From positions 4,230,800 to 4,294,799 of the forward strand of contig CP126122.1 in the NCBI GenBank assembly GCA_030123565.1: a stretch of 64,000 nucleotides of DNA. Reading direction: 5' to 3'. The notes beneath the pieces were generated by a model. It had not been told where the DNA came from and did no database searches. It was given only the letters and a program-made list of their open reading frames with translations. Source of the DNA: Nitrospira sp. (GTDB taxonomy: Bacteria; Nitrospirota; Nitrospiria; Nitrospirales; Nitrospiraceae). Positions 7,719-15,293 of the stretch are shown here, piece after piece. Each line of letters opens with the position of its first letter. The stretch's first letter is position 1. A program made the position numbers and the translations under genes.

Positions 7719-7890
7719 TAGGAAATCTGGTCACGGTTTTGGTCACGGTTCGGTCACGGTTTTAGGCACGATCGCAGGTACGCCTCAGTCGTCATTGATC
7801 CTCATGGACTGATGCAAAAAGCATTGATCTATAAAGAGAACATGTCCATCTGTCCTCCCTGATCTCTGTCTGTCTCTAAAGTGCTTTGTG
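7719..7890. repeat. Island right-end segment (second copy)
   Basis: Intact copy of the right-end sequence next to attR, with three decamers at its left side. Read on the minus strand from the att core it encodes the alternative integrase tail ending in DMFSL and TAG. The 546-bp gap 7694-8239 otherwise holds attR and the upstream region of the Pal-like gene. Confidence 0.8.
7729..7761 (+). repeat. Right triplet of GGTCACGGTT decamers (possible integrase arm sites)
   Basis: Three direct copies start at 7729, 7741 and 7752, spaced 11-12 bp, about 130 bp before the right att core. A further single copy is at 6911-6920 in the internal right-end duplicate. Regular spacing at both ends of the island is typical of recombinase or directionality-factor binding sites. 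Confidence 0.55.
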
Positions 7891-7893
7891 CGC

Positions 7894-7938
7894 CTTCGGA
7901 TCCGAGGGTTGGGGGTTCAAGTCCCTCCGGGCGCACCA
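7894..7938 (+). repeat. attR core (45-bp direct repeat, tRNA 3' half)
   Basis: Second exact copy of the tRNA-Arg 3' half. It has no 5' half of a tRNA in front of it, so it is not a functional tRNA gene. It marks the right boundary of the island; chromosomal sequence resumes at 7939. Confidence 0.92.
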
Positions 7939-8239
7939 GACAGCCCCAGCACGAATTTCTCGCCTCTCTCTCCGGTGTTCTTGCCCGCACGTTCGCTGTT
8001 CCGATGTTTTCAAACTCTGCAGGACCGATACCCCATCGGCAACAGCCTCCCATTTGGAACGCCCGGCGATCGGTCTGGGTTGGAACCGATACGGATGTTC
8101 CGCGCTAACTATTTGTATTCCCGCCGTTATCCCTTCCGCTGTCGATGTGAATCCGAGGTCCGGCCGACAGCTGCTCCGGCAGCTGCTATAGTTGTAGCGT
8201 CGGACAAAGGTAACACCCCAGCGTGAAGGAGCATGGGTC

Positions 8240-9019
8240 ATGAAGTACCGTAGCCTGTCACAATTGGTAATGGGCGGAATGGCGGTTGTCCTGTTGACGG
8301 CACCAGGATGCAGTAGCATGAAGTGGTTGCAGGGAGGATCGGAAGACCAGTCGGCTTCGGAGGGAGGGCGTTCCAATGGCCAGGGCGACTCCGGCCTAGG
8401 CTATTCTAACCAAGGCGACCGTGATGGGCAGGGGCGTTCCGGCGGTGGGCACGCAGCAGGGGAAGGTACTCATGATGGGCAATATCCCTCCATCAGCCGG
8501 CAAGAGGGTGAAATCGCTGGAGCAGAAGCAGAGGGCGGCGCGTTGCGTGGGTTTTCTCCTTTGGTGAACGGACAAATCGCCGGAGAAGAGCGACTCAGCC
8601 GGAGCAGCATGGGCATGATGATGCCGGTCGATCGCGATGAAAAATGGCGTGCCGAACTGCGCCGCGAGGAAGCGGCCGCGATGGAAGCAGGATTGAAAGA
8701 CGTCTTTTATGGATACGATCGCTATAATATTTCAGACGACGGGATGGCCTCGCTGACGACCAATGCCGACTGGCTTAAAGAGAATCCCAAGGCACTCCTC
8801 AAGATCTCCGGACATTGTGACGAGCGTGGAACACACGACTACAACCTCGTGCTCGGGGAAAAGCGGGCCAAAGCCGCCAAGCGTGTACTGGTTGATCTGG
8901 GCGTGAGTCCCAAACAAGTGGCGATTGTGTCCTATGGCAAGGATCGCCCCTTCTGTGCCGACCATGACGAGGCCTGCCATCAGCAGAATCGGCGCGGCCA
9001 TATGTTGCTGCGCAAATAG
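8240..9019 (+). CDS. pal: Pal-like OmpA-domain lipoprotein
   Basis: Peptidoglycan-associated outer-membrane lipoprotein, 259 aa. A signal sequence ends in the lipobox LTAPGC (Cys24). A long low-complexity Gly/Ser/Gln-rich linker (about 30-130) follows. The C-terminal OmpA domain has YDRYNIS, LKISGHCDERGTHDYN and LGEKRAKAAKRVL, the peptidoglycan-binding pattern. The Tol-Pal partners are not in view, and the linker is longer than in typical Pal (about 170 aa), so it may be a Pal paralogue. Confidence 0.85.
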   Translation: MKYRSLSQLVMGGMAVVLLTAPGCSSMKWLQGGSEDQSASEGGRSNGQGDSGLGYSNQGDRDGQGRSGGGHAAGEGTHDGQYPSISRQEGEIAGAEAEGGALRGFSPLVNGQIAGEERLSRSSMGMMMPVDRDEKWRAELRREEAAAMEAGLKDVFYGYDRYNISDDGMASLTTNADWLKENPKALLKISGHCDERGTHDYNLVLGEKRAKAAKRVLVDLGVSPKQVAIVSYGKDRPFCADHDEACHQQNRRGHMLLRK

Positions 9020-9027
9020 GCGAGAAT

Positions 9028-9057
9028 CCCGGCGCCTTCCCGTGAGTGGGCGCCGGG
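9028..9057 (+). terminator. GC-rich hairpin after the Pal-like gene
   Basis: Perfect 9-bp stem CCCGGCGCC/GGCGCCGGG with a 12-base loop, 9 bp after the stop. There is no T tract. A second hairpin GTCACCC/GGGTGAC sits at 9235-9256. The rest of 9020-9330 shows no gene. Confidence 0.5.
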
Positions 9058-9330
9058 GCCAGGTTCCAGGCCACAGGGCTATTCAGATCCCTTCTTCCTC
9101 CCTTCCAATCCAATCTCCTTGACCGGCGCTGAATAGGCCGGGCATTCCGCACAGGAACCAGGATCCTTCCAGGTTGAGAGTTACCGTAGGGTTTCCTGTG
9201 GACGGCAGGCCTCGTGGACACCTGTTTCCCTTCTGTCACCCGCCACATAGGGTGACAACGCGCGGGAGCTTATGGTATCTGAGCCACAACAGGTGACAGG
9301 CTTTCCGCCGCCCATTTCGTACGAAGGAGT

Positions 9331-9501
9331 ATGATTGTGAACCAGCGCTTTGGAATTACCGTGAAATTCTTGATTTCCGCCGACTCCCCCGAGGAAGCCG
9401 AAGAGATCATCGAGTCGGCATGCGAGAAGATGGCTGCGTCCGTCAATGAAGGGGACGTGAGTTACGAAGGCATCGAAGACATCGAAGAGGAAGATGAGTG
9501 A
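9331..9501 (+). CDS. Small acidic protein, 56 aa
   Basis: ATG preceded by GAAGGAGT, a good Shine-Dalgarno sequence 3-6 nt away. The product begins MIVNQRFGITVKFLIS and ends in the acidic run GIEDIEEEDE. It is a plausible alpha/beta mini-protein with no known family. It lies 76 bp upstream of the DUF3422-like gene on the same strand, so the two may be co-transcribed. Confidence 0.65.
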   Translation: MIVNQRFGITVKFLISADSPEEAEEIIESACEKMAASVNEGDVSYEGIEDIEEEDE

Positions 9502-9577
9502 TGAAGCCGTCCGTTAAGCGAGGAAGGGTTCGGCAAGGGCGAGCCTTTCGGCTGCTTCACTCAGAGGGTCGGATGGT

Positions 9578-10969
9578 ATGACGGACCCTGTCGCGTCCAC
9601 CGGAAAAGAGACCCGCCCGTCGGGATTTTTGAACCGGATCCATCAATCCAGCAAGCAGTATCTCCCGCAGTGGTTGGGTGTGCCGGCGCACATTCACCAC
9701 GTCGCCTATCGGATGGCCAACCCTCCGGTGGAACGGCCCAATAGTCGCCGTGAATTTCAACAGCTTCTCCAGGCGCTGGATATTTCCGAGGGCGCGATCG
9801 AAGAGAAGTTCGGGTATGGATTCAAGACGGCATCCAATGGGGACCGGCTGATCGTCGTCTGGGAAGCCCACACGGAATATTACAGCTATCAAGTGTGGCA
9901 TGTGGTCCATGATGCGGTGAGCCTGCTCGATTTCGGACCGATCACGTTTCCCGGCTACACGATGCCCCTGTCTCCCCTCGGCCTTCGCGTGAACGCCCTC
10001 GACATGCTGTTTTTGCCGCAAGCGCCGCCGTCGGAAGAGGAACTTCCGGCTCGGCTTCCCGGCGCCATGGTGTACGGCAGTCGTATTGTGGGGGACGAGA
10101 TCGTGGCGGTGACGAGTTTCACGCCCGACGAGTTCGACCGGGAGCGGTACCTGGTATGCTCGGTCTCCGAACAGGCGCTCAGGCAGCAGGTGGCGAAAAT
10201 CGTGGACACGATCGTCGCCATCGAAAACTATTACCATCTGGTCATGTTGCCGATGAAGGCCTTTTCCCGCGCCGTCGATCAAATTCATGATTACGAGCAG
10301 CGACACCTCTACCAGCGGGCCGTATTGATCGAACAGTTGGGTGGCACGACACCGCAGACCATGCAGAAGTGGCTGACGGTCTTGACCCAAGACCTGTTGC
10401 AAGTGAGCCGATTGGCGGAGTCGATGCGGTATCGGCTTTCTGCGTCGGTACCCTATGACCGCATCGTGCAGAGCAACATGGCATCATTGCAGGAACGGCC
10501 CTATGGGTCGCTACGCCGACTGTCGGAGTATGTGATGTGGAAAATCACCGGCGTGACGGAGGGCTATCAGCAGCTGCTCCGGCGCATCGATGCCATGGAG
10601 AAAGATTTCGAAGCCACGGTGGCCGTTCTCCGGACCCACATCGAATTGCGGTTGCAGGAGCAGAATATCGGATTGCAGGATCAGAACATGAAGCTACTGG
10701 CCAGCGTGGATTCCACCACGCGGGCGCAGGCGATTCTGCAGCGCACGGTCGAGAGCCTCTCCGTGATCGTCATTACCTACTACCTGACGGGATTGGGGAG
10801 CTATGTGCTGAAGGCTTGTTATGAATTGGGGTGGCTGAAGAACGCGACCGTGGCGACGGCGATTTTTGTGCCGATCGCCTTCGGCATTTCCTTCACCCTT
10901 ATGACGGTGGGTAGGAAAATCATCGTCAAACGGATGGTGAATTCCACCAAGGACGGCGCGGGCCATTGA
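9578..10969 (+). CDS. DUF3422-like membrane-anchored protein
   Basis: A 463-aa protein. WEAHTEYYSYQVWH (residues about 93-106) and the overall layout resemble DUF3422 proteins: a large cytoplasmic domain, a helical section with repeated Leu/Gln/Glu heptads (around 340-375), and two hydrophobic helices near the C-terminus (about 390-445: VIVITYYLTGLGSYVLKA and ATAIFVPIAFGISFTLM). The biochemical role of this family is unknown. No operon partner beyond the small acidic gene upstream. Confidence 0.7.
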   Translation: MTDPVASTGKETRPSGFLNRIHQSSKQYLPQWLGVPAHIHHVAYRMANPPVERPNSRREFQQLLQALDISEGAIEEKFGYGFKTASNGDRLIVVWEAHTEYYSYQVWHVVHDAVSLLDFGPITFPGYTMPLSPLGLRVNALDMLFLPQAPPSEEELPARLPGAMVYGSRIVGDEIVAVTSFTPDEFDRERYLVCSVSEQALRQQVAKIVDTIVAIENYYHLVMLPMKAFSRAVDQIHDYEQRHLYQRAVLIEQLGGTTPQTMQKWLTVLTQDLLQVSRLAESMRYRLSASVPYDRIVQSNMASLQERPYGSLRRLSEYVMWKITGVTEGYQQLLRRIDAMEKDFEATVAVLRTHIELRLQEQNIGLQDQNMKLLASVDSTTRAQAILQRTVESLSVIVITYYLTGLGSYVLKACYELGWLKNATVATAIFVPIAFGISFTLMTVGRKIIVKRMVNSTKDGAGH

Positions 10970-11042
10970 CCGTCTGATCGTATGTGTCGCTCCGCCTCGG
11001 ACCGGAACTGCAGGCCGGCCTCACAGGCACCCTGCGGCCTGC

Positions 11043-11714
11043 TTATGCGGCAGCCAGTTCCTGTGTCTCGGCGGCTTCAACGGCCGATTCATCGAGTAAC
11101 CGCCCGATCAGGCGCTGAATCCGGCTCTGGTCGTCCCGGCGCACTCGAATGAACTCGATGCCAGCTTTCTGATGGGCGGCCCATCGGACCTTTGCGAGCC
11201 CCACGGTGAGCGGTCTGGCCTGGTCCGGCGCCATGACCTGCAGTTCGAGATAGTCACCCGGCTTGACAGGAAGATCGGTCTGAACGGCGCAGCCAGGCAG
11301 GGAAAGGTTGATGACCGTCCCTTGACCGATCAGTGAGTCGCTCAAAAGCCGGACTGGATAGGTCACGGCGACCCGCATTGAGGAACGAAGTTCCATGTCC
11401 ATGAGAAGGCCTCCTTGCCTTGGCCCTGCTTCCTGAGGGCTTGTCGCTTTTTCGGCTGGGCCTTTCAGGAACTTGAGATGCCACAGGGCCGGAATTCCCA
11501 TCCATGAATGAAAAGGGGATGGGGCGGGCGACATCCCGGCGATCAGGGTGGAGGGTTTCAGCTGTCCGCCGAGGGGGTTGCGAAGACCGTTGCGGCGGGT
11601 CAACCACAGTGCCAAGGGGATACTGATCGGAAAAGGCAGGAAGACCAGGGCCAGGACGGTCAGGCTTCTACCGGCAGCCATCCGAAGAATCTGAAGGCAG
11701 GCGTTGGAAAACAT
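11043..11714 (-). CDS. PilZ-domain protein with N-terminal membrane segment
   Basis: A putative c-di-GMP receptor, 223 aa from this start. A hydrophobic helix (SLTVLALVFLPFPISIPLAL, about 17-36) and a linker precede a PilZ domain starting near residue 105. RSSMR (RxxxR) and NLSLPG (NxSxxG) are the c-di-GMP-binding motifs. The start at 11714 has AGGAG 8 nt upstream. A second in-frame ATG at 11402, exactly before the PilZ domain, has AAGGAGG 7 nt upstream, so a 119-aa soluble form is equally plausible. A 38-aa membrane peptide gene lies 69 bp upstream. Confidence 0.75.
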   Translation of the reverse strand: MFSNACLQILRMAAGRSLTVLALVFLPFPISIPLALWLTRRNGLRNPLGGQLKPSTLIAGMSPAPSPFHSWMGIPALWHLKFLKGPAEKATSPQEAGPRQGGLLMDMELRSSMRVAVTYPVRLLSDSLIGQGTVINLSLPGCAVQTDLPVKPGDYLELQVMAPDQARPLTVGLAKVRWAAHQKAGIEFIRVRRDDQSRIQRLIGRLLDESAVEAAETQELAAA

Positions 11715-11783
11715 GGCACGGTCTCCTCACCTCTGAAACCACCGCGCCCTTCATGGGCGCTGGCATTGGGTTGCATCGCTGGG

Positions 11784-11900
11784 TCACCGTCGTCGCGGGG
11801 TCGCCTCGGGCCGTGCATCCCGCAGGAGATCCACGACCCAATGTCCGATCAATGCTGAAAAGACGACGACTGTGATTACAAGTCCTGCTGCGTTCTCCAT
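11784..11900 (-). CDS. 38-aa single-TM peptide
   Basis: ATG with AAGGAG 8 nt upstream. The product is a hydrophobic helix (GLVITVVVFSALIGHWVVDL, about 6-25) with a basic C-terminus ending in RRR, a typical small inner-membrane peptide. It is followed on the same strand by the PilZ gene. Function unknown; a regulatory or anchoring role for the PilZ protein is speculation. Confidence 0.5.
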   Translation of the reverse strand: MENAAGLVITVVVFSALIGHWVVDLLRDARPEATPRRR

Positions 11901-12261
11901 GAGACTTCTCCTTCTGGTTGGCTCCCTCTGCTATGGTGAATGAGCAACCCTCATGCCAGCCGGTAATTGCGATGGCCCGTGCGGCTGAGTGGTAGAAGGT
12001 CCCTGATTTCACAGGACTTCGCCGTCGGATTGCCGCAGTGAGGGGCATGACGAGGGAAGTCAGGCTGCAGAAAAAGATACGCCGCGTATCTTTCCCGATA
12101 ATGCAGCGGGAGCGTCGCGGGCGGCAATGGGTCCCAGCCGGTCTCCTGCACCAAGTCGTTGATCGAAGGGGCGCCGGTTGATTTTGGCTGCGGAACAGCG
12201 TATCCATCTCAGACGGTTCCATCGACCGAACCGGTTCAGTAGGGCGTAGCAAAGGGCATTT
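11901..12261. other. Intergenic region between divergent PilZ units
   Basis: No supported gene in 361 bp. It separates the minus-strand membrane peptide/PilZ unit from the plus-strand PilZ gene and should hold both promoters. Its only clear structure is the palindrome at 12073-12093. Confidence 0.5.
12073..12093. promoter_or_regulatory. 21-bp perfect palindrome (operator-like or hairpin)
   Basis: AAAGATACGC and GCGTATCTTT are perfect inverted copies around one central C. It lies between divergent transcription units that both make PilZ proteins, which fits a shared operator. It could also form a 9-bp hairpin in RNA. Confidence 0.4.
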
Positions 12262-12582
12262 GTGGAGCGACGCGACAGTCCCCGCTATGAAATCGAGGTG
12301 CCGCTCACCTTTTCTGGCCATGCCATTGCCGGAAGCGGGCTCATCACCAGCCTCTCCAACGAGGGCTGCCACGTGGTGAGTGAGGAATCGTTGCCGGCCC
12401 GTGCTTGCCTCTCCCTCCATGTCGAATTCCCGACCCCCTATGAGCCGTTCACCGTCGAGATCGCCGAGGTTCGTTGGACCAATGCCACGGGATTTGGCTT
12501 GGTCTTCGTCCACGTGCATGCAGAGGAGCGCGCGCGGCTCCAGCGGTTTATCGATTGGCTGAAGCGGACACAGAATAATTAG
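12262..12582 (+). CDS. Single-domain PilZ protein
   Basis: A 106-aa stand-alone PilZ domain. RRDSPR near the N-terminus supplies RxxxR. SLSNEG stands where (D/N)xSxxG is expected, with Ser replacing the acidic or amide residue, so c-di-GMP binding may be altered. The start is GTG with AAAGGG 5 nt upstream. Related in length and layout to the PilZ domain at 11043-11402; the two flank a common intergenic region. Confidence 0.8.
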   Translation: MERRDSPRYEIEVPLTFSGHAIAGSGLITSLSNEGCHVVSEESLPARACLSLHVEFPTPYEPFTVEIAEVRWTNATGFGLVFVHVHAEERARLQRFIDWLKRTQNN

Positions 12583-12615
12583 CGGGCGTTCGGTGGGGGT
12601 TGTCGTTGTCCGGCG

Positions 12616-13602
12616 TCACCGGATGAAGGCGGGGAGGTCGAGATGTACATCGATGTGGGAGTCCCTGGTGCCGACCGGGAAAGGAGGAAAGGGATGGGCG
12701 TTGACCACGGCCAGGAGGGCCGCCTGGTCCAGCTCCAGATCTCCGGAACTTCGTTCAACTTCGATCAACTGGGCCTCACCGTTTGCGTAGAGCCGAAAAC
12801 CGATGCCCGGCATCCGTCGGCCGGCCGTATTGCGATGTGACGCAAGATCGTCCTCCATCCGTCGTCGGATCAGTCCCTGCAGCATCTTCCAATAGCCATC
12901 CTGACGCACCGGTCTTCCCTCTCCAAGTAGATCCTGCTCTTCCAGGCGGGCGTTAGAAGATGTCAGGTCTGCGGCCTGACCCTGGGCTTGCCGGACCGAA
13001 TCAGCCAGATGCGGCGAGAGATCAATTACCCCTGCGCCGGTGCTGTGGTCGGTATATCCTGGCGTAGCAATCGTGACGACGACGGTACGGCGGGCGAGCT
13101 CTTCCACATGCAGCCCCTGTCGGCGGGCGATCACGATTTGGATCGGGGTCGCTTTCGGAGGATCGCCCATGGTCGTGGAGAGGCGACCGAGGTCGACGGT
13201 GGCGGCATAACGATGCCGATCTCGGTCAAGATCCAGCGGGACTGTGTAGGCCGCGGATGCAGGGCGTTCAAAGCTGACAACCAACGGCTCGCCTCGGCTG
13301 GTCGGTTGTTCTGGGATATGGACCGAGACGGTGAGTCCCCGATTGATCGGGAGAGAGCCGTACAGACTGTCGGCCGGCACCTCGATGTGTACGTCTCGTG
13401 GAGTCAGTGGCGTCGCGGCGCCGTCGACCCAGCTGGTGCTCGCAAGTACACCGACCAGCCCACCGATCGTGAGCAGGCTGATCCAGCGCTTCAGCCGAAG
13501 GGCCGGCAGCCTGGAAAAATGAAACGACGATGGTCGGGATTTCAGGTGCATGGAGGTACTTGTCCGAGACGGTCGCTTGAGATGGCTCTTTATCAGTACC
13601 AT
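12616..13602 (-). CDS. TonB C-terminal-domain protein
   Basis: A 328-aa inner-membrane-anchored periplasmic protein. A basic N-terminus and one hydrophobic helix (WISLLTIGGLVGVLAS) are followed by an extended Pro/Thr-rich region. The C-terminal 65 residues read GIGFRLYANGEAQLIEVERS with LDQAALLAVVNAHPFPPFP, the TonB C-terminal fold. The start is uncertain: ATG at 13602 or 13551, neither with a clear Shine-Dalgarno; longer frames would run into zwf on the other strand. No exbB/exbD in view. Confidence 0.75.
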   Translation of the reverse strand: MVLIKSHLKRPSRTSTSMHLKSRPSSFHFSRLPALRLKRWISLLTIGGLVGVLASTSWVDGAATPLTPRDVHIEVPADSLYGSLPINRGLTVSVHIPEQPTSRGEPLVVSFERPASAAYTVPLDLDRDRHRYAATVDLGRLSTTMGDPPKATPIQIVIARRQGLHVEELARRTVVVTIATPGYTDHSTGAGVIDLSPHLADSVRQAQGQAADLTSSNARLEEQDLLGEGRPVRQDGYWKMLQGLIRRRMEDDLASHRNTAGRRMPGIGFRLYANGEAQLIEVERSSGDLELDQAALLAVVNAHPFPPFPVGTRDSHIDVHLDLPAFIR

Positions 13603-13687
13603 GGGGGCGGCGAGGTTTCTACTCAAATGCAAAAAAATCTCGGTGAGCGGGCGGTGAGGTTGCGGTTCAAGGATAGGATCAGGCAGG

Positions 13688-15250
13688 ATGGCTGATGCTC
13701 GTCGAAAGGCGTCGAACATGACCTCAGGGCACGTGCTCTCGGACCTTCCTCCCTTGCGGACACCCTGCGTCATGGTCATTTTCGGCATCGACGGCGACCT
13801 CGCGAAACGGAAGCTGATTCCGGCCTTGTACAACCTCATGGCCGGCAGGTTTCTGCCCGAGGGATTCGCCATCGTGGGACTGGATCGTCCGGAGATGACG
13901 ACGGGGGAGTTTCGCGAGAAGTTGGATCGGGTGATCGGCGACTATTTGCCGGCCGCCGTCGATCAATCGGTCTGGCTGGCGCTGTTGGAGCGCGTGCATT
14001 ACCTGGCCGGAGACTTTCAAGAGGGACTCACCTATCGCCGGCTGAACGATCTGCTCCAGCAAGTCGATGCGTCTGCCGGCACCGGCGGCAACTATATGTT
14101 CTACTTGGCGACCATTCCCAGCCTGTTCAGCCGGATCGTAATACACCTGGGGGAGTACGGCCTCACGGTCGAACGTGACGGCACCTGGCGGCGCGTCGTG
14201 ATCGAAAAACCGTTCGGGCACGACCTGCAATCGGCAAGGACTCTGACCCACGAACTCCAGCGGGTGCTGCACGAACGCCAAATCTACCGGATCGACCATT
14301 ACCTGGGGAAAGAGACGGTGCAGAATATCCTGGTCTTTCGATTCGCGAACGGCATCTTCGAGCCGGTCTGGAACCGCCAGTATATCGACCATGTGCAGAT
14401 CACCGTGGCGGAAAGCCTCGGGGTCGAACATCGCGGACGTTATTATGAACAGGCGGGAGCATTGCGGGACATGGTGCCGAACCATCTGTTGCAATTGCTC
14501 TGCTTTCTGGCGATGGAACCGCCGAACTCCTTTGCCGCCGACGCCGTGCGCGATGAGAAGGCGAAAGTTTTGCGAGGGGTCGTGCCGTTGAGTTCCCTCG
14601 ACGTGTTGCGGTTTGTCTCCTTCGGTCAATATGGCCCCGGCACGGTGAATGGGAAGTCGGTGGTGGGGTACCGGGCCGAACCGCATGTGGCGCCGGAGTC
14701 CATGACCGAAACGTTCGTGGCGATGAAGTTGTTCATCGATAATTGGCGCTGGGCCGGGGTTCCGTTTTACCTCCGGACCGGGAAACGCATGGTGCGACGA
14801 TTGACCGAGATCGTGGTGCAGTTCAAGCGGGCTCCGTTCATGTTATTTCGAAAAACCGACGTCGATCGGTTGGTCCCGAATGTGCTTGTCATCCGCATTC
14901 AGCCTGATGAGGGCATTTCGCTTCGCTTCGATGCCAAGGTGCCGGGACCGACCGTACGGATCGGGACGGTGGACATGGATTTTCAATATGCCGATTATTT
15001 CGGCAATGCCCCCAATACCGGCTACGAAACGCTCCTGCACGATGCCATGGCCGGGGACGCGACGCTCTTTCAACGGGCGGATAACATCGAACTGGGTTGG
15101 GCGGTCGTACAGATGATCCTGGATGTCTGGAGGTCGCTTCCTGAGGCGGCGGCGTTTCCAAACTATCACAGCGGAAGTTGGGGGCCGCCGGAGGCAGAGG
15201 CGTTGTTGAAGCGTGAAGGCCGTGAGTGGTGGAATGGAGGGCAGGCATAG
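13688..15250 (+). CDS. zwf: Glucose-6-phosphate 1-dehydrogenase
   Basis: Oxidises glucose-6-phosphate to 6-phosphogluconolactone with NADP, entry of the oxidative pentose phosphate pathway, cytoplasmic. The nucleotide-binding segment reads [19 protein letters not shown] (residues about 31-50) and the substrate site RIDHYLGKE carries the catalytic His. At 520 aa it is in the family range. An internal ATG at 13718 with GAAAGG 8 nt upstream is an alternative start. Divergent from the TonB-like gene; msrA follows 43 bp later. Confidence 0.95.
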   Translation: MADARRKASNMTSGHVLSDLPPLRTPCVMVIFGIDGDLAKRKLIPALYNLMAGRFLPEGFAIVGLDRPEMTTGEFREKLDRVIGDYLPAAVDQSVWLALLERVHYLAGDFQEGLTYRRLNDLLQQVDASAGTGGNYMFYLATIPSLFSRIVIHLGEYGLTVERDGTWRRVVIEKPFGHDLQSARTLTHELQRVLHERQIYRIDHYLGKETVQNILVFRFANGIFEPVWNRQYIDHVQITVAESLGVEHRGRYYEQAGALRDMVPNHLLQLLCFLAMEPPNSFAADAVRDEKAKVLRGVVPLSSLDVLRFVSFGQYGPGTVNGKSVVGYRAEPHVAPESMTETFVAMKLFIDNWRWAGVPFYLRTGKRMVRRLTEIVVQFKRAPFMLFRKTDVDRLVPNVLVIRIQPDEGISLRFDAKVPGPTVRIGTVDMDFQYADYFGNAPNTGYETLLHDAMAGDATLFQRADNIELGWAVVQMILDVWRSLPEAAAFPNYHSGSWGPPEAEALLKREGREWWNGGQA

Positions 15251-15293
15251 TATTGGTGATCCGGTGATAGCTAGGTGAAAGGGGAGGTGAGGG

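Larger units (their letters stand above)
745..7938. mobile_element. tRNA-Arg-integrated genomic island (about 7.2 kb)
   Basis: The element is bounded by identical 45-bp direct repeats made of the tRNA-Arg 3' half. A tyrosine integrase reads toward the tRNA at the left junction, as is usual for tRNA-targeted islands. Content in order: integrase, CGNR-finger protein, excisionase-like protein, HUH-like Rep, Cys-rich protein, nucleotidyltransferase-fold gene plus partner, one-TM protein, RelB/YafQ pair. There are no conjugation or capsid genes. The part from about 4.3 to 7.8 kb looks clearly more AT-rich than the flanking chromosome. Excision and autonomous replication are inferred from the presence of integrase and Rep. 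Confidence 0.9.

Noticed and set aside
7829-8376. Minus-strand ORFs ending in LVRPEGLEPPTLGSE and similar
   Set aside because: They are translations of the duplicated tRNA-Arg 3' half. Only the part beyond the core makes sense, and only as the integrase tail in the excised circle.
9557-10402. Long minus-strand ORF antisense to the DUF3422-like gene
   Set aside because: Shadow ORF; the plus-strand frame has family-like motifs and TM helices, and the antisense one is His/Arg-rich.
11951-12154. 67-aa minus-strand ORF in the divergent PilZ gap
   Set aside because: No ribosome site, contains the palindrome, no fold-like pattern.
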